This document shows positions 26,305 to 35,723 of a stretch of DNA of 64,000 nucleotides, one piece after another. The translations under genes were made by a program, and so were the position numbers. This DNA comes from Oscillospiraceae bacterium. Its GTDB lineage: Bacteria > Bacillota > Clostridia > Oscillospirales > Ruminococcaceae. Each line of letters starts with the position of its first letter. Position 1 is the first letter of the stretch. A model generated the notes under the pieces. The model saw only the letters and a list, made by a program, of their open reading frames with translations, had not been told where the DNA came from and searched no databases. The stretch lies in contig JAFYPL010000025.1 of the NCBI GenBank assembly GCA_017547525.1, forward strand, positions 1-64,000, read 5' to 3'.

Positions 26305-27306
26305 TTAAGCCTGCAGAGCTTTTTCTACTGCAACTGCACATGCAACTGTTGCGCCTACCATTGGGTTGTTACCCATACCGATAAAGCCCATCATGTCAAC
26401 GTGTGCTGGAACTGAAGAAGAACCTGCGAACTGTGCGTCGCCGTGCATTCTACCCATTGTATCTGTCATACCGTAGGAAGCTGGACCTGCTGCAACGTTA
26501 TCTGGGTGCAGAGTTCTGCCTGTACCGCCGCCGGATGCAACGGAGAAGTATTTTACGCCGTTTTCAAAGCACCATTTTTTGTATGTGCCTGCAACTGGGT
26601 GCTGGAAACGTGTTGGGTTTGTAGAGTTACCTGTGATGGAAACGTCTACGTGTTCCATTTTCATGATGCCAACGCCTTCCAGAACGTCGTTAGAACCATA
26701 GCATTTAACTTTGGATCTGTCGCCATTGGAGAATGCTTTTTCTTTTACTACGTTAACTGTGTTTGTTTTGAAATCGTAGTCTGTTTCCACGTATGTGAAA
26801 CCATTGATTCTGGAGATGATGTAAGCAGCATCTTTACCCAGACCGTTCAGGATAACACGCAGTGGTTCTTTTCTAGCTTTGTTTGCGTTTCTTGCGATAC
26901 CGATAGCGCCTTCAGCAGCAGCAAAGCTTTCGTGACCTGCCAGGAAGCAGAAACATTTTGTTTCTTCTCTCAGCAGCATAGCGCCCAGGTTACCATGACC
27001 CAGACCTACATGTCTTTCATCAGCAACGGAACCAGGAACGCAGAAGCTTTCCAGACCTTCACCGATAATTGCAGCTGCATCAGCAGCAACTTTTGCGCCT
27101 TTTTTCAGTGCCAGAGCAACACCGTATGTGTAAGCCCAAACTGCATTTTCAAATGCAATTGGCTGTACGCCTTTAACGATTGCTTCTACATCGATGCCAT
27201 GAGCCAGACAAAGTTCTTTTGCTGCGTCCAGGCTTTCGATGCCGTTTGCGGCCATAGAGGCCTCAATTTTGGCTATTCTTCTTTCATAACCTTCAAAATG
27301 TGCCAT
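26305..27306 (-). CDS. GGGtGRT family protein
   Basis: 333 aa soluble protein. It carries the namesake motif (ASGGGTGRTLHP) near residue 260, preceded by conserved glycine-rich segments (GLGHGNLGAMLL, AGHESFAAAEGAIG). This is a widespread anaerobe family with no proven biochemical activity that I know of. It is encoded 17 bases after the NifU-like gene and shares its promoter; the two are usually paired. Likely linked to Fe-S or sulfur metabolism by that association only. Confidence 0.9.
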   Translation of the reverse strand: MAHFEGYERRIAKIEASMAANGIESLDAAKELCLAHGIDVEAIVKGVQPIAFENAVWAYTYGVALALKKGAKVAADAAAIIGEGLESFCVPGSVADERHVGLGHGNLGAMLLREETKCFCFLAGHESFAAAEGAIGIARNANKARKEPLRVILNGLGKDAAYIISRINGFTYVETDYDFKTNTVNVVKEKAFSNGDRSKVKCYGSNDVLEGVGIMKMEHVDVSITGNSTNPTRFQHPVAGTYKKWCFENGVKYFSVASGGGTGRTLHPDNVAAGPASYGMTDTMGRMHGDAQFAGSSSVPAHVDMMGFIGMGNNPMVGATVACAVAVEKALQA

Positions 27307-27323
27307 AAATCTGCCCCTCCCTA

Positions 27324-28016
27324 TTATTCTGCACGTGGGTCAATGTATTTAACAGCATCATCATATCTGCCGTACTGACCAACGTTCTTTTCAAATGCTT
27401 CTTTAGCGTCAACGCCTTTGCGGATAGCTTCCATCATTTTGCCCAGCTGAACAAATTTGTAACCGATAGCTTCGCCGTTTTCATCCAGACCTACGGACAG
27501 GATGTAGCCTTCTACCATTTCCAGGTATCTTACGCCTTTAGCGCCGCTGGAGTAGATTGTACCTACCTGGCTGCGCAGACCTTTACCCAGGTCTTCCAGA
27601 CCTGCACCGATTGGCAGACCGCCTTCGGAGAATGCTGTCTGTGTTCTGCCGTAAACCAGCTGTTTGAAGATTTCTCTCATAGCTACGTTGATAGCGTCAC
27701 AAACAAGGTCAGTGTTCAGAGCTTCCAGCAGAGTTTTGCCAGGGAGAATTTCGCCTGCCATAGCTGCTGAGTGAGTCATACCGGAACAACCGATTGTTTC
27801 TACCAAAGCTTCCTGAATAATGCCGTCTTTAACGTTGAGTGTAAGTTTACATGCGCCCTGCTGTGGTGCACACCAGCCCACACCGTGGGACAGGCCGTTT
27901 ACATCTTTGATTTCGTAAACTCTAGTCCATGCACCTTCCTGTGGGATAGGAGCAGGACCATGATCACAGCCTTTTGTTACTTTGCACATTTTTTCAACTT
28001 CATGTGTATATACCAT
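27324..28016 (-). CDS. NifU-like iron-sulfur scaffold family protein (GGGtGRT partner)
   Basis: 230 aa from the ATG at 28016 after AAGGAGAT; a longer in-frame start at 28052 lacks a site. The fold resembles the NifU/IscU N-domain, with GWCAPQQGAC and GCSGMTHSAAM supplying the scaffold-type Cys residues and DLVCDAINVAMRE a third Cys region. The C-terminal half is longer than IscU. IscU/NifU proteins assemble Fe-S clusters, but this subfamily is untested as far as I know. Confidence 0.88.
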   Translation of the reverse strand: MVYTHEVEKMCKVTKGCDHGPAPIPQEGAWTRVYEIKDVNGLSHGVGWCAPQQGACKLTLNVKDGIIQEALVETIGCSGMTHSAAMAGEILPGKTLLEALNTDLVCDAINVAMREIFKQLVYGRTQTAFSEGGLPIGAGLEDLGKGLRSQVGTIYSSGAKGVRYLEMVEGYILSVGLDENGEAIGYKFVQLGKMMEAIRKGVDAKEAFEKNVGQYGRYDDAVKYIDPRAE

Positions 28017-28061
28017 AACTGATCTCCTTATAATTTGATATTTTTTTAACATTATGCACCC

Positions 28062-28090
28062 ATTATAACTTAATCACAACGATAAATCAA
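28062..28090 (-). promoter_or_regulatory. promoter of the NifU-like/GGGtGRT operon
   Basis: Minus-strand TTGATT (28085-28090), 17 bases, TATAAT (28062-28067). The leader to the ATG is about 40 bases, and no riboswitch-like structure was noticed. Confidence 0.75.
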
Positions 28091-28214
28091 TATACTTTTG
28101 TAACCTTTTTTTGATTTTTTGTGAAATTATTTGCAACAATAACCTATCTTTCGCTATTTTTTACTTATTTTGTAACGAAAACCGCTTTTTATTTATATTT
28201 GTGCAGTAAACAGT

Positions 28215-28243
28215 TTGACACAATTCTTACAATATATTAGAAT
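28215..28243 (+). promoter_or_regulatory. sigma-A promoter of secA
   Basis: TTGACA (28215-28220), 17 bases, TAGAAT (28238-28243), about 78 bases before the secA ATG. Confidence 0.8.
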
Positions 28244-28321
28244 AATATATTACAGAGAAAATCTGTTATACAGTAATAAACAGTATACACTGATTACAAT
28301 AAAGCAATAAAAGGAGTCAAA

Positions 28322-31183
28322 ATGTCTTTTATCAAAAAACTTTTCGGAAGCTATGAAGCAAAAGAGCTGAAGAAAATTGAACCAATCAAAAACGCCGTTC
28401 TGGCGCTGGAAGGCAAGTACAAAGCCATGTCCAACAGCGAACTGCGTGCACAGACACAGCTGCTGCGCGATAGACTGGCAGCAGGTGAAACACTGGAAGA
28501 TATTATGGCAGATGCTTATGCTGTGTGCCGCGAAGGCGCCAGCCGTGTACTGCATATGACACACTACCCTGTACAGATTGTGGGTGGTATTGTACTGCAC
28601 CGCGGCAACATCGCCGAAATGAAAACCGGTGAAGGTAAAACTCTGGTTGCTACACTGCCTGTATACCTGAATGCCCTGACAGGCAAAGGCGTACACGTAG
28701 TTACAGTCAACGACTATCTGGCACAGCGCGACAGCCTGTGGATGGGTAAACTTTACGAATTCCTGGGTCTGACTGTAGGTCTTATCCTGCCTGGCATGGA
28801 CCCTGATGAAAAAAGAAAAGCATATAACTGTGATATTACATATGGTACAAACAGCGAATTCGGCTTTGACTACCTGCGTGATAACATGGCTATCTACAAA
28901 CAGAATCTGGTACAGCGTCCATTCTACTTTGCACTGGTGGACGAAGTGGACTCTATTCTCATCGACGAAGCCAGAACACCACTGATTATCTCCGGCCAGG
29001 GTGAAAAATCTGCTGAAACTTACAGACAGGCAGACAGATTCGCAAAAGGTCTGACATATCACATCATTGCTGAACACGACAGCAAAGAAGAACTGGATAC
29101 AATTGAACAGGACGTTATCGTGGACGAAAAAGCACGTCAGGCTACACTGACAAAACACGGTATCGCAAAAGCAGAAAGATATTTCAATATAGAAAACTAT
29201 TCTGACCCTGAAAACATGTCCCTGACTCATTACATCAATCAGGCACTGCAGGCCAATGCCATTATGAAAAAAGACATTGACTATGTAATCAAGGACAGGC
29301 AGATTGTAATCGTAGACGAATTTACAGGCCGTCTTATGGAAGGCCGCCGCTACGGTAACGGTCTGCATCAGGCTATCGAAGCAAAAGAAGGTACAAGCGT
29401 ACAGAACGAAAGCAAAACTCTGGCATCTATCACATACCAGAACTACTTCAGAATGTATCCTAAACTTGCTGGTATGACTGGTACAGCTATGACAGAAGCT
29501 GATGAATTTCTGGAAATTTACGGTCTGTCTGTAGTTGAAGTACCTACTAACAAACCTGTGGCAAGAAAAGACCACAACGACGTGGTATACAAAACAGAAA
29601 AAATCAAATTCAACGCTGTTATCGATGCTGCCATCGCTGCGCACGCAAAAGGCCAGCCTGTTCTTATCGGTACAGTATCTGTTGAAAAATCTGAAGTTCT
29701 GTATGAAATGCTGAAAAAACGCGGTGTGCGCAATGCAAGCCTGCTGAACGCTGACAGAGCTAAACAGGACGTGGAATCCAAAATCGTTGCACAGGCAGGC
29801 CGTCTGGGTGCTATCACTATCGCCACAAACATGGCTGGTCGTGGTACTGACATCAAACTTGGTGGTAACCTGGATTACGACCTGAAAGCTATGCTGACAA
29901 ACAACCAGGTTAAACATATTCTCCGTTGGGGTGAACTGGACCGGAAATTCAAAGCACCTTTTGACAAGCTGAAAGGCAACTACAGTGAAGAACGTCTGGA
30001 AATGGCTACATCATTCATTTCCATCGAAGAACTGGATAAAACAGACGAAATCAAAAAACAGTTGTATGAAATCCGTGAAAAATACGATACAGCTATGGAA
30101 CTGCTGAAACCTGTTTACGATAAAGAAGCTGAACTGGTAAAAGAAGCTGGCGGTCTGCTGATTCTCGGTACCGAAAGACACGAATCACGTCGTATAGACA
30201 ATCAGCTGCGTGGTCGTTCAGGCCGTCAGGGTGACCCTGGTGAATCCAGATTCTACGTTTCTCTTGAAGATGACCTGATGCGTCTGTTCGGTGGTGAAAG
30301 AACCACACAGGTTATGGAAAAACTGGGTTATGACGAAACAATGCCTATTGAAAACAAAATGATCAATAACACCATTGAATCCGCCCAGAAGAGAATCGAA
30401 GGCAGAAACTTTGATGCACGTAAAAACGTTCTGAAATATGACGAAGTACTGAACACACAGCGTGATATCATCTACAAACAGCGTAATGACGTACTGAATG
30501 ACAGTGACGTTTCCGCTACTATTCACAATATGGTAGTGCAGACTATATCTGATACAGTAGCTACATTCTGCAGTGAAGAAGATCCTGCTGAATGGAACCT
30601 GACCAGTCTGAAAAACACATTTATGGGCTGGAAACTGCTGAACGAAAATGACTGGAACTGGACTGAAGAACAGATTGCTTCACTGACAGCACAGCAGCTG
30701 ACAGATGGTCTGATCACACGTGCAGAAAACCTGCTGAAAGTAAAAGAAGACCTGGCAGGTGCACCGGTTATGAGAGAGCTGGAACGTATCGTTCTGCTGC
30801 GCGCTGTTGATAACAAGTGGACAGAACATATCGATGCAATGGAAGAACTGCGCAGAGGTATGGGCTTAAGAAGTTACGGTCAGCACGATCCATTTACTGT
30901 ATACCGTACAGAAGGCTATGCGATGTTTGACGAAATGATTGAAGACATCCGCAACGAAACAGCTAAAATGGTTGTTCTCCGTCCTATCCCTGTTAACCCT
31001 GAAAACCTGAAACGTCAGCAGACAGTGGTTATCACAAACACAAGCGATGCTTCACACAGACCACAGAAAAAACAGCCTGTGAAAGCAGAAAAAATAGGCA
31101 GAAACGACCCATGTCCATGCGGCAGCGGCAAAAAGTACAAACAGTGCCACGGCCGTCCAGGCGCAGGCCCACTGCCACAGTAA
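28322..31183 (+). CDS. secA: preprotein translocase ATPase SecA
   Basis: 953 aa. Walker A MKTGEGKT (100-107), DEAD-like Walker B DEVDSILIDEA, the preprotein cross-linking domain after it, the second motor domain with ATNMAGRGTDIKLGG and GRSGRQGDPG, and the helical scaffold domain. The C-terminal zinc motif (CPCGSGKKYKQCH) that binds SecB or the ribosome is intact. SecA drives export through SecYEG. The ribosome binding site AAAGGAG precedes ATG by about 7 bases. Single-gene transcript with a strong terminator. Confidence 0.98.
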   Translation: MSFIKKLFGSYEAKELKKIEPIKNAVLALEGKYKAMSNSELRAQTQLLRDRLAAGETLEDIMADAYAVCREGASRVLHMTHYPVQIVGGIVLHRGNIAEMKTGEGKTLVATLPVYLNALTGKGVHVVTVNDYLAQRDSLWMGKLYEFLGLTVGLILPGMDPDEKRKAYNCDITYGTNSEFGFDYLRDNMAIYKQNLVQRPFYFALVDEVDSILIDEARTPLIISGQGEKSAETYRQADRFAKGLTYHIIAEHDSKEELDTIEQDVIVDEKARQATLTKHGIAKAERYFNIENYSDPENMSLTHYINQALQANAIMKKDIDYVIKDRQIVIVDEFTGRLMEGRRYGNGLHQAIEAKEGTSVQNESKTLASITYQNYFRMYPKLAGMTGTAMTEADEFLEIYGLSVVEVPTNKPVARKDHNDVVYKTEKIKFNAVIDAAIAAHAKGQPVLIGTVSVEKSEVLYEMLKKRGVRNASLLNADRAKQDVESKIVAQAGRLGAITIATNMAGRGTDIKLGGNLDYDLKAMLTNNQVKHILRWGELDRKFKAPFDKLKGNYSEERLEMATSFISIEELDKTDEIKKQLYEIREKYDTAMELLKPVYDKEAELVKEAGGLLILGTERHESRRIDNQLRGRSGRQGDPGESRFYVSLEDDLMRLFGGERTTQVMEKLGYDETMPIENKMINNTIESAQKRIEGRNFDARKNVLKYDEVLNTQRDIIYKQRNDVLNDSDVSATIHNMVVQTISDTVATFCSEEDPAEWNLTSLKNTFMGWKLLNENDWNWTEEQIASLTAQQLTDGLITRAENLLKVKEDLAGAPVMRELERIVLLRAVDNKWTEHIDAMEELRRGMGLRSYGQHDPFTVYRTEGYAMFDEMIEDIRNETAKMVVLRPIPVNPENLKRQQTVVITNTSDASHRPQKKQPVKAEKIGRNDPCPCGSGKKYKQCHGRPGAGPLPQ

Positions 31184-31199
31184 TATACTTATATAACAA

Positions 31200-31230
31200 A
31201 AAGCTACGGTATAAACCGTAGCTTTTATTT
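31200..31230 (+). terminator. secA terminator
   Basis: Stem AAAGCTACGGT / ACCGTAGCTTTT with an ATAA loop, then TATTTTT. Confidence 0.92.
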
Positions 31231-31241
31231 TTCCTACAAAC

Positions 31242-31268
31242 AAATACCCCCGGAAGTTCGGGGGTATA
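31242..31268 (-). terminator. slipin operon terminator
   Basis: Minus-strand ATACCCCCGAA / TTCCGGGGGTAT followed by TTGTTTG. Sits 12 bases after the slipin stop. Confidence 0.88.
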
Positions 31269-31279
31269 TTTTATCTGTA

Positions 31280-32176
31280 TTATTCTGCTTTATCGTCAGT
31301 TGAAAGTTCTTTCACGCTGGCTACCAGACCTGCAAGATTTGCAATTTCACTAGGGATAATCATCTTTGTAGCTTTGCCGTCTGCAACTTTCTGCAGTGTT
31401 TCAAGGCTACGCAAAGTCAGTACTTTCTGTGATGGGTCTGCTTCATTCAGCATACGGATAGATTCAGCCATGGCTTTCTGCACTGTCAGAATAGCTTCAG
31501 CTTCACCGGCTGCTTCACGGATTTTCTGTTCACGGATAGCATCAGCACGGAGGATAGCAGATTCTTTTTCGCCTTCTGCCACCAGAATAGCACTGCGTTT
31601 TTCACCTTCTGCACGGAGGATAGCTTCACGACGCTGACGTTCAGCTTTCATCTGTTTTTCCATAGCGTCCTGAATTTCGTGTGGAGGGATAATGTTTTTC
31701 AGTTCTACACGGTTTACTTTGATGCCCCAACGGTCTGTAGCTTCGTCCAACAGGGATGTAATCTGGCTGTTGATAACGTCACGGGATGTGAGTGTGTGGT
31801 CCAGTTCCAGTTCACCGATAATGTTACGCAGTGTAGTTGCTGTCAGGTTTTCAATGGCACTGATAGGTCTTTCCACACCATATGTGTACAGTTTTGAATC
31901 TGTAACCTGGAAGAAAACAACAGTATCAATCTGCATTGTAACGTTATCGCGTGTAATAACAGGCTGTGGTGCAAAGTCTACAACCTGTTCTTTAAGGCTT
32001 ACACGTTTTGCAATACGGTCAATAAATGGAATTTTCACGTGGATACCAGCATTCCATGTTTCATGGAAAACGCCCAGTCTTTCCACTACAAACTGTGCCG
32101 CCTGTGGAACGATAACGATGTTGGTAGCTATAAGCACCAGAATCAGTAATACTAAAATAATCAATGGTATTGTCAT
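31280..32176 (-). CDS. SPFH/band 7 protein (slipin/QmcA type)
   Basis: 298 aa. One N-terminal membrane helix (about 2-24), then the SPFH domain (VVERLGVFHETWNAGIHV, ITRDNVTMQIDTVVFFQV). A coiled-coil with repeated E-G-E-K-x-S-A-I-L follows (about 185-235), then a short tail. Such proteins form membrane ring or cage assemblies and organise membrane microdomains. The NfeD-family gene just upstream is the usual partner. Confidence 0.93.
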   Translation of the reverse strand: MTIPLIILVLLILVLIATNIVIVPQAAQFVVERLGVFHETWNAGIHVKIPFIDRIAKRVSLKEQVVDFAPQPVITRDNVTMQIDTVVFFQVTDSKLYTYGVERPISAIENLTATTLRNIIGELELDHTLTSRDVINSQITSLLDEATDRWGIKVNRVELKNIIPPHEIQDAMEKQMKAERQRREAILRAEGEKRSAILVAEGEKESAILRADAIREQKIREAAGEAEAILTVQKAMAESIRMLNEADPSQKVLTLRSLETLQKVADGKATKMIIPSEIANLAGLVASVKELSTDDKAE

Positions 32177-32227
32177 AATTTTCTCCTTTTCATATACCTG
32201 TATTTAATAAACCTGTAAAGGCATTTA

Positions 32228-32674
32228 TTACATATTTTTCACTGTCAGAGGCTCTACAGTCAGTGTGGCACCGGACATGGCCTTTATTTCAACCACTGTA
32301 CCTGCTTTTACCGGTGTGGTACACTGTGCCATCCAGTACACGCCGTCAGCTTTTACCCTGCCTTTTTTCTCCGGATGAATGTCCTCTGTCACTATGCAGT
32401 GCTGACCTACCAGCATATCTGCATTTGTAGGTACAGGCTGTTTGCCCAGCATTTTTTTAGCCATTGGCTTTGTAAGTGCAAGACAAATACCGGTGGCAAA
32501 GGAGAATACAAGCCCCTGCACAATAATACTTTCTATAACAAAGCTGGTCAGGAAGGCACACATACTGCCAGCTATAAACCATATACACACAATATTAGGT
32601 GTACAGATTTCCAGTATGGCCAAAGCAGATGCCAGAGCCAGCCATATATATGTACTTTCAATCATAAATGGCAT
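32228..32674 (-). CDS. NfeD family membrane protein (short form)
   Basis: 148 aa. Three to four hydrophobic segments in the first 80 residues, then a soluble OB-fold domain of about 65 residues (MLVGQHCIVTEDI ... GRVKADGVYWMA ... GTVVEIKAMSGATLTV). This is the 'short NfeD' lacking the ClpP-like protease domain. It works with the downstream slipin (51-base gap) in membrane quality or microdomain functions. Confidence 0.9.
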   Translation of the reverse strand: MPFMIESTYIWLALASALAILEICTPNIVCIWFIAGSMCAFLTSFVIESIIVQGLVFSFATGICLALTKPMAKKMLGKQPVPTNADMLVGQHCIVTEDIHPEKKGRVKADGVYWMAQCTTPVKAGTVVEIKAMSGATLTVEPLTVKNM

Positions 32675-32776
32675 AATCTCTCTCCTTTATAAATCCATTT
32701 GTTCTGTTTATATTCTACCACTGAACGATGGTAAAATACACCGGCTGCCTGCTGCAGCGGTTTATATATTGTGTAC

Positions 32777-32805
32777 ATTATACACCTTATTTATAGCCAA
32801 TTCAA
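32777..32805 (-). promoter_or_regulatory. promoter of the nfeD-slipin operon
   Basis: Minus-strand TTGAAT (32800-32805), 17 bases, TATAAT (32777-32782). The -10 lies in a GTGTA-N5-TACAC inverted repeat (32771-32785) that could be an operator. The rest of the gap to 32914 holds nothing I can identify. Confidence 0.75.
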
Positions 32806-32914
32806 TGTACATGTGCACTGATATATCTTTAATTATAATTTAAGACATATTATTGATAGAATTGTGATAAAAACGGCAGATATTAAATATTTACCAAAAC
32901 ACCTTCAAAACCAA

Positions 32915-32943
32915 CAGAGAGAAGGCTCCTGCCCTTCTCTCTG
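32915..32943 (-). terminator. terminator of the NMT1-type ABC operon
   Basis: Stem CAGAGAGAAGG / CCCTTCTCTCTG with a small loop. On the minus strand it is followed by TTGGTTTT. Confidence 0.85.
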
Positions 32944-32975
32944 TGTTTATATAATGTCGGTTTTAAACTGTATAT

Positions 32976-33980
32976 TTACTGTTGCCGTGATTTGCGTGCA
33001 AAACTGTTATCCACTATAGCTTCAAACTCTACCGCGGCAGACAGTTCACCTGCATTTTCCAGAATGTCACACAGACGATTAAAATCTTCTTCTGTCATTA
33101 TCCCGTTTTCACTGTAGGCACCTATATCCTTGTAGCGCTGTATAACCTTTGTCATGGACTCCATGTCTGTATCCGGGAAAGACGGTGCTATTATTTCAGC
33201 CACTGTACGGGCTGTGTTTTCTGCCACAAACTGCTGGCCTTTGTAAATTGCATCTGTAAACCGCTGTACTATAACCGGATAGTTTTCTATAAAATCTTCA
33301 TTGGCAAAATATGTAGTGTATGGTACCCTGCCGCCTTCTTCACCGATGGATGCCAGTATATAGCCTTTTCCCTGCATTTCCAAATCTGTTGCGCCGGGCT
33401 CAAACACTGTCACATAATCACCTGTGCCGGACACAAAGGCACCTGTCATGGCGTTAAACCGTATGGAATCATCAAAGAACACATCCTTGCCTACTTCCAT
33501 GCCGTTATTGTTTAGACAGTACATCAGAGTCATGTACGGTATGCCGCCCTTTCGGCCGGGGAGTATTGTACTGCCACGTAGATTCTGCCAGTCAAAATCT
33601 TCTTCCGGCTGTCTGCCTACCAGAAATGACCCGTCGCACTGTGTCAGCTGAGCAAATACTCTGGGGTAGTCTTCTTTGCCCTGTGCACATACATATATTA
33701 CCGCTTCCGGGCCTGCAAAGCCTATATCCGCACCATCAGTCAGCAGTGCTGTCATTACTTTGTCTGCGCCGCCTGCATTCACAAGATTTATCTCCAGACC
33801 TTTTTCCCGGAAATAGCCATTATGCATAGCCACATACATAGGCGCATAGAAAACCGAATGGGTAACTTCGCTTACTGTAAGTTTTGCAAGGTTATTGTCA
33901 TTTCCATTTTTACATCCTGTGATCACAGTGCACATTACAGCCACGGCCATAACCACTGCCAGAAATTTTCTTTTTGTCAA
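32976..33980 (-). CDS. ABC transporter substrate-binding lipoprotein, NMT1/SsuA-like
   Basis: 334 aa. Lipobox VITGCKN (Cys23). The mature protein has the NMT1/THI5-like (SsuA/TauA/ThiY) pattern: THSVFYAPMYVAMHNGYFREKGLEI near the start, then a GADKVMTALLTDGADIGF segment. Family members bind sulfonates, nitrate or pyrimidine precursors. No TPP riboswitch or sulfur gene flanks it, so the substrate is unknown. Last gene of the ATPase-permease-binding protein operon. Confidence 0.88.
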   Translation of the reverse strand: MTKRKFLAVVMAVAVMCTVITGCKNGNDNNLAKLTVSEVTHSVFYAPMYVAMHNGYFREKGLEINLVNAGGADKVMTALLTDGADIGFAGPEAVIYVCAQGKEDYPRVFAQLTQCDGSFLVGRQPEEDFDWQNLRGSTILPGRKGGIPYMTLMYCLNNNGMEVGKDVFFDDSIRFNAMTGAFVSGTGDYVTVFEPGATDLEMQGKGYILASIGEEGGRVPYTTYFANEDFIENYPVIVQRFTDAIYKGQQFVAENTARTVAEIIAPSFPDTDMESMTKVIQRYKDIGAYSENGIMTEEDFNRLCDILENAGELSAAVEFEAIVDNSFARKSRQQ

Positions 33981-33993
33981 AGCGTTACCTCCG

Positions 33994-34797
33994 TCAGATA
34001 TGATTTATTAATTTGACTGCTATTTTTTCCATCCGGCTGACAGCGCTGTACATAATAAAAGCTATAAATCCCAGCAGTATAACGCTCATCATAACCAGAT
34101 CCATTTTGAACACCTGACCGGCATAGACTATCAGATAACCCAGACCGGCTTCGGATACCAGAAATTCCCCTGCTATAACTCCCACAAGGCTGAGTCCTAT
34201 ATTCACTTTCATGCTCTGAAAAAGTACCGGTATATTGCAAGGAAGTACTATTTTGCAAAAACTTTCTGTTTTACCCGCACCGAAGCTTTCCACCATAGTC
34301 AGCAGATTACTGTCCGTGGAATAAAAGCCATGGCTTAATTCCATTACCGTAACTATCAGGGAAATCGCCACTGCCATGGTGATAATGGCTCCCGCACCTG
34401 CACCGGACCACACTATAATTACCGGTCCAAGAGCAATTTTCGGCAGACTGTTCAGCACCACAAGAAAAGGTGCGCACACCTTGCTGGCAAACCGTGAAAA
34501 CCACAGCGCTGTAGCTATAAAGAACCCCATAACCACACCCAGTGTAAAGCCGATGAGGGTCTCTGCCACTGTATAAAGAATATGTGTAACAAGATCAGCA
34601 CCGGCCATCTGTATAAAAATTTTAATCATTCGCACAGGACTGGATACTATAAAAGAATCCACCATTCCGGCCTGTGCGGCTATTTCCCAACCAGCCAGCA
34701 AAAGCACAAGTATTGCAATCTGTACTGACCTTACCATTATTTTTTCTTTTTTTATTTTTTCCAGATATTCGCTACGGCTGAACACGGTATTTTTCAT
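33994..34797 (-). CDS. ABC transporter permease, SsuC/TauC/ThiX type
   Basis: 267 aa from the ATG at 34797, eight bases after AAGGAG and overlapping the ATPase stop (ATGA). Six or so membrane helices. The EAA-type loop of BPD permeases is visible around SFGAGKTESFCKIVLPCNIPV. The second half (GVIAGEFLVSEAGLGYLIV) is characteristic of the nitrate/sulfonate/pyrimidine subgroup. Confidence 0.9.
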   Translation of the reverse strand: MKNTVFSRSEYLEKIKKEKIMVRSVQIAILVLLLAGWEIAAQAGMVDSFIVSSPVRMIKIFIQMAGADLVTHILYTVAETLIGFTLGVVMGFFIATALWFSRFASKVCAPFLVVLNSLPKIALGPVIIVWSGAGAGAIITMAVAISLIVTVMELSHGFYSTDSNLLTMVESFGAGKTESFCKIVLPCNIPVLFQSMKVNIGLSLVGVIAGEFLVSEAGLGYLIVYAGQVFKMDLVMMSVILLGFIAFIMYSAVSRMEKIAVKLINHI

Positions 34798-35549
34798 TCT
34801 GCCATCTCCTTCCATACCCGGTCAAAATATGTATGATACAGCTGTGTGTTTCTCACTGCCACAGGGTCGCGGCCCGGGCCGAAATCACATCTTATATCCG
34901 CTGCTATTACAGCCGGGCGCTGTGACAATACCAGCACCCTGTCACACAACGAAACAGCCTCCGGTATATCGTGGGTTACCATCAGCATGGTCTTTTTCTC
35001 ACTGCGCAGAATACTATATACGTCTCGGCTGACGTTCAGCCTGGTCTGGTAATCCAGTGCAGAAAAAGCTTCGTCCAGTAGCAACAGGTCCGGTTTTACT
35101 GCCAGCGTACGTATAAGCGATACTCGCTGTCTCATTCCACCTGACAAGGCTGAAGGATAGCTATCCCTGAATGACCACAGACCGTATTTCTGCAGCAGAT
35201 GTTCAGCATACGCTATATTTTCTTCTGTCAGTTTTTTCTGTATTTCCAGCCCCAGTAACACATTACTGTATATGGTTCGCCATGGCAGAAGATTATCCGT
35301 CTGCATCATATACCCCGTGTACCGGTTTATACTATCCACTTTTTTGCCATTTATAATTACCTGACCGGATGTAGGCTGTGTAAGCCCTGCCACACAGGAC
35401 AGCAATGTACTTTTACCACAGCCCGAGGGCCCCACTATGGCTATAAAATCTCCTGCTTCCACTGTAAATGAAATATCTTTTATGGCCTGGGTTTCACCGG
35501 TCATTGTCTGGTAGGACAGCTTTATATTTTCCACCGATAAAATCCTCAT
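34794..35549 (-). CDS. ABC transporter ATPase, SsuB/TauB/ThiZ type
   Basis: 251 aa. Walker A GPSGCGKST, Q-loop MQTDNLLPWRT, signature LSGGMRQR, Walker B LLLLDEAFSALD and the His switch (VTHDIPEA) are all present. First gene of its operon. Upstream is a short CGGT-ATG-ACCG inverted repeat (about 35569-35579) and no clear promoter. Confidence 0.92.
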   Translation of the reverse strand: MRILSVENIKLSYQTMTGETQAIKDISFTVEAGDFIAIVGPSGCGKSTLLSCVAGLTQPTSGQVIINGKKVDSINRYTGYMMQTDNLLPWRTIYSNVLLGLEIQKKLTEENIAYAEHLLQKYGLWSFRDSYPSALSGGMRQRVSLIRTLAVKPDLLLLDEAFSALDYQTRLNVSRDVYSILRSEKKTMLMVTHDIPEAVSLCDRVLVLSQRPAVIAADIRCDFGPGRDPVAVRNTQLYHTYFDRVWKEMAE

Positions 35550-35669
35550 TGTATCACCTTACCTTTGCCGGTATGACCGTACTGATTTATTATATTTGTC
35601 ATGGTATTTTTCTGTGACTGTACGCCAGTGGTTTTACAAACATTTTTCATATACACAGTCATGGCATTG

Positions 35670-35698
35670 TTGAAATAAACCGTGAAATAATCTATAAT
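35670..35698 (+). promoter_or_regulatory. promoter of the patatin gene
   Basis: TTGAAA (35670-35675), 17 bases, TATAAT (35693-35698). Transcription would begin near 35705. This makes the ATG at 35706 essentially leaderless and supports use of the ATG at 35724. Confidence 0.8.
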
Positions 35699-35723
35699 AT
35701 TCCCTATGAAAAGAGGGATGAGA

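Noticed and set aside
28250..29917. 555-residue open frame antisense to secA
   Set aside because: It exactly shadows secA, has no ribosome binding site, and its composition (very high Cys/Phe/Val) is the reverse complement of a CTG-rich gene. Real genes here avoid TTA and CTA codons, which keeps the antisense frame open.
35550..35669. TPP riboswitch upstream of the NMT1-type importer
   Set aside because: The characteristic CTGAGA and ACCTGA...GGAT blocks are not present.
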